From Gammaproteobacteria bacterium (GTDB lineage Bacteria; Pseudomonadota; Gammaproteobacteria; Enterobacterales; Alteromonadaceae): DNA of 5,693 nt. The stretch spans positions 1 through 5,693 of the forward strand of contig JAMCWV010000108.1 of assembly GCA_023481025.1 (NCBI GenBank), given 5' to 3'. How positions within the stretch are numbered: the first letter of the stretch is position 1; every line of letters begins with the position of its first letter. The notes under the pieces are model-generated. The model was not told the origin of the DNA and did not search any database. It worked only from the letters and a program-made list of their open reading frames with translations. The translations under genes and the position numbers were made by a program. This document shows positions 5,689 through 5,693 of the stretch, piece by piece.

Positions 5689-5693
5689 TTGTT

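Overview
The window comes from a gammaproteobacterial chromosome. The ppiB-lpxH pair, a miaE gene, a DAACS-type dicarboxylate/amino-acid symporter and a Yip1-family membrane protein fit a marine or alkaliphilic member of the Alteromonadales. Something like the Idiomarinaceae is possible, but the genus is a guess from protein style and gene content and cannot be proven here. LpxH indicates a Gram-negative cell that makes lipid A.

Layout, left to right. (1) Positions 1 to about 1033 are the 3' part of an IS3-family insertion sequence. Its orfB transposase is cut by the left edge, and the DDE triad and the rest of the visible frame are intact. (2) Positions 1034-1244 hold no gene. They carry three copies of a 20-bp repeat, two of them in a 24-bp tandem, and an inverted copy that closes a strong hairpin just past the end of the symporter gene. 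(3) A minus-strand block holds a dicarboxylate/glutamate-type symporter (2540-1245) and, upstream of it, a five-helix Yip1-family protein (3282-2683). A clear intrinsic terminator separates them, so they are probably separate transcription units. (4) A 172-bp divergent promoter region follows. (5) miaE (3455-4285) is on the plus strand and makes the tRNA ms2io6A hydroxylase. (6) lpxH (5137-4292) is on the minus strand, convergent with miaE and only 6 bp from it. The junction is a 15-bp tandem duplication carrying both stop codons. (7) ppiB (5654-5154) lies 16 bp upstream of lpxH in the same direction, a probable ppiB-lpxH operon as in many gammaproteobacteria.

These are mostly housekeeping functions: tRNA modification, lipid A synthesis, protein folding and solute uptake. 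I found no sign of a defence system, CRISPR array, toxin-antitoxin pair, biosynthetic cluster or other new multi-gene system. The features most worth a second look are the repeat/hairpin array beside the IS end, the duplicated double-stop junction of miaE and lpxH, and two Ala/Ser/Gly-rich insertions in LpxH.
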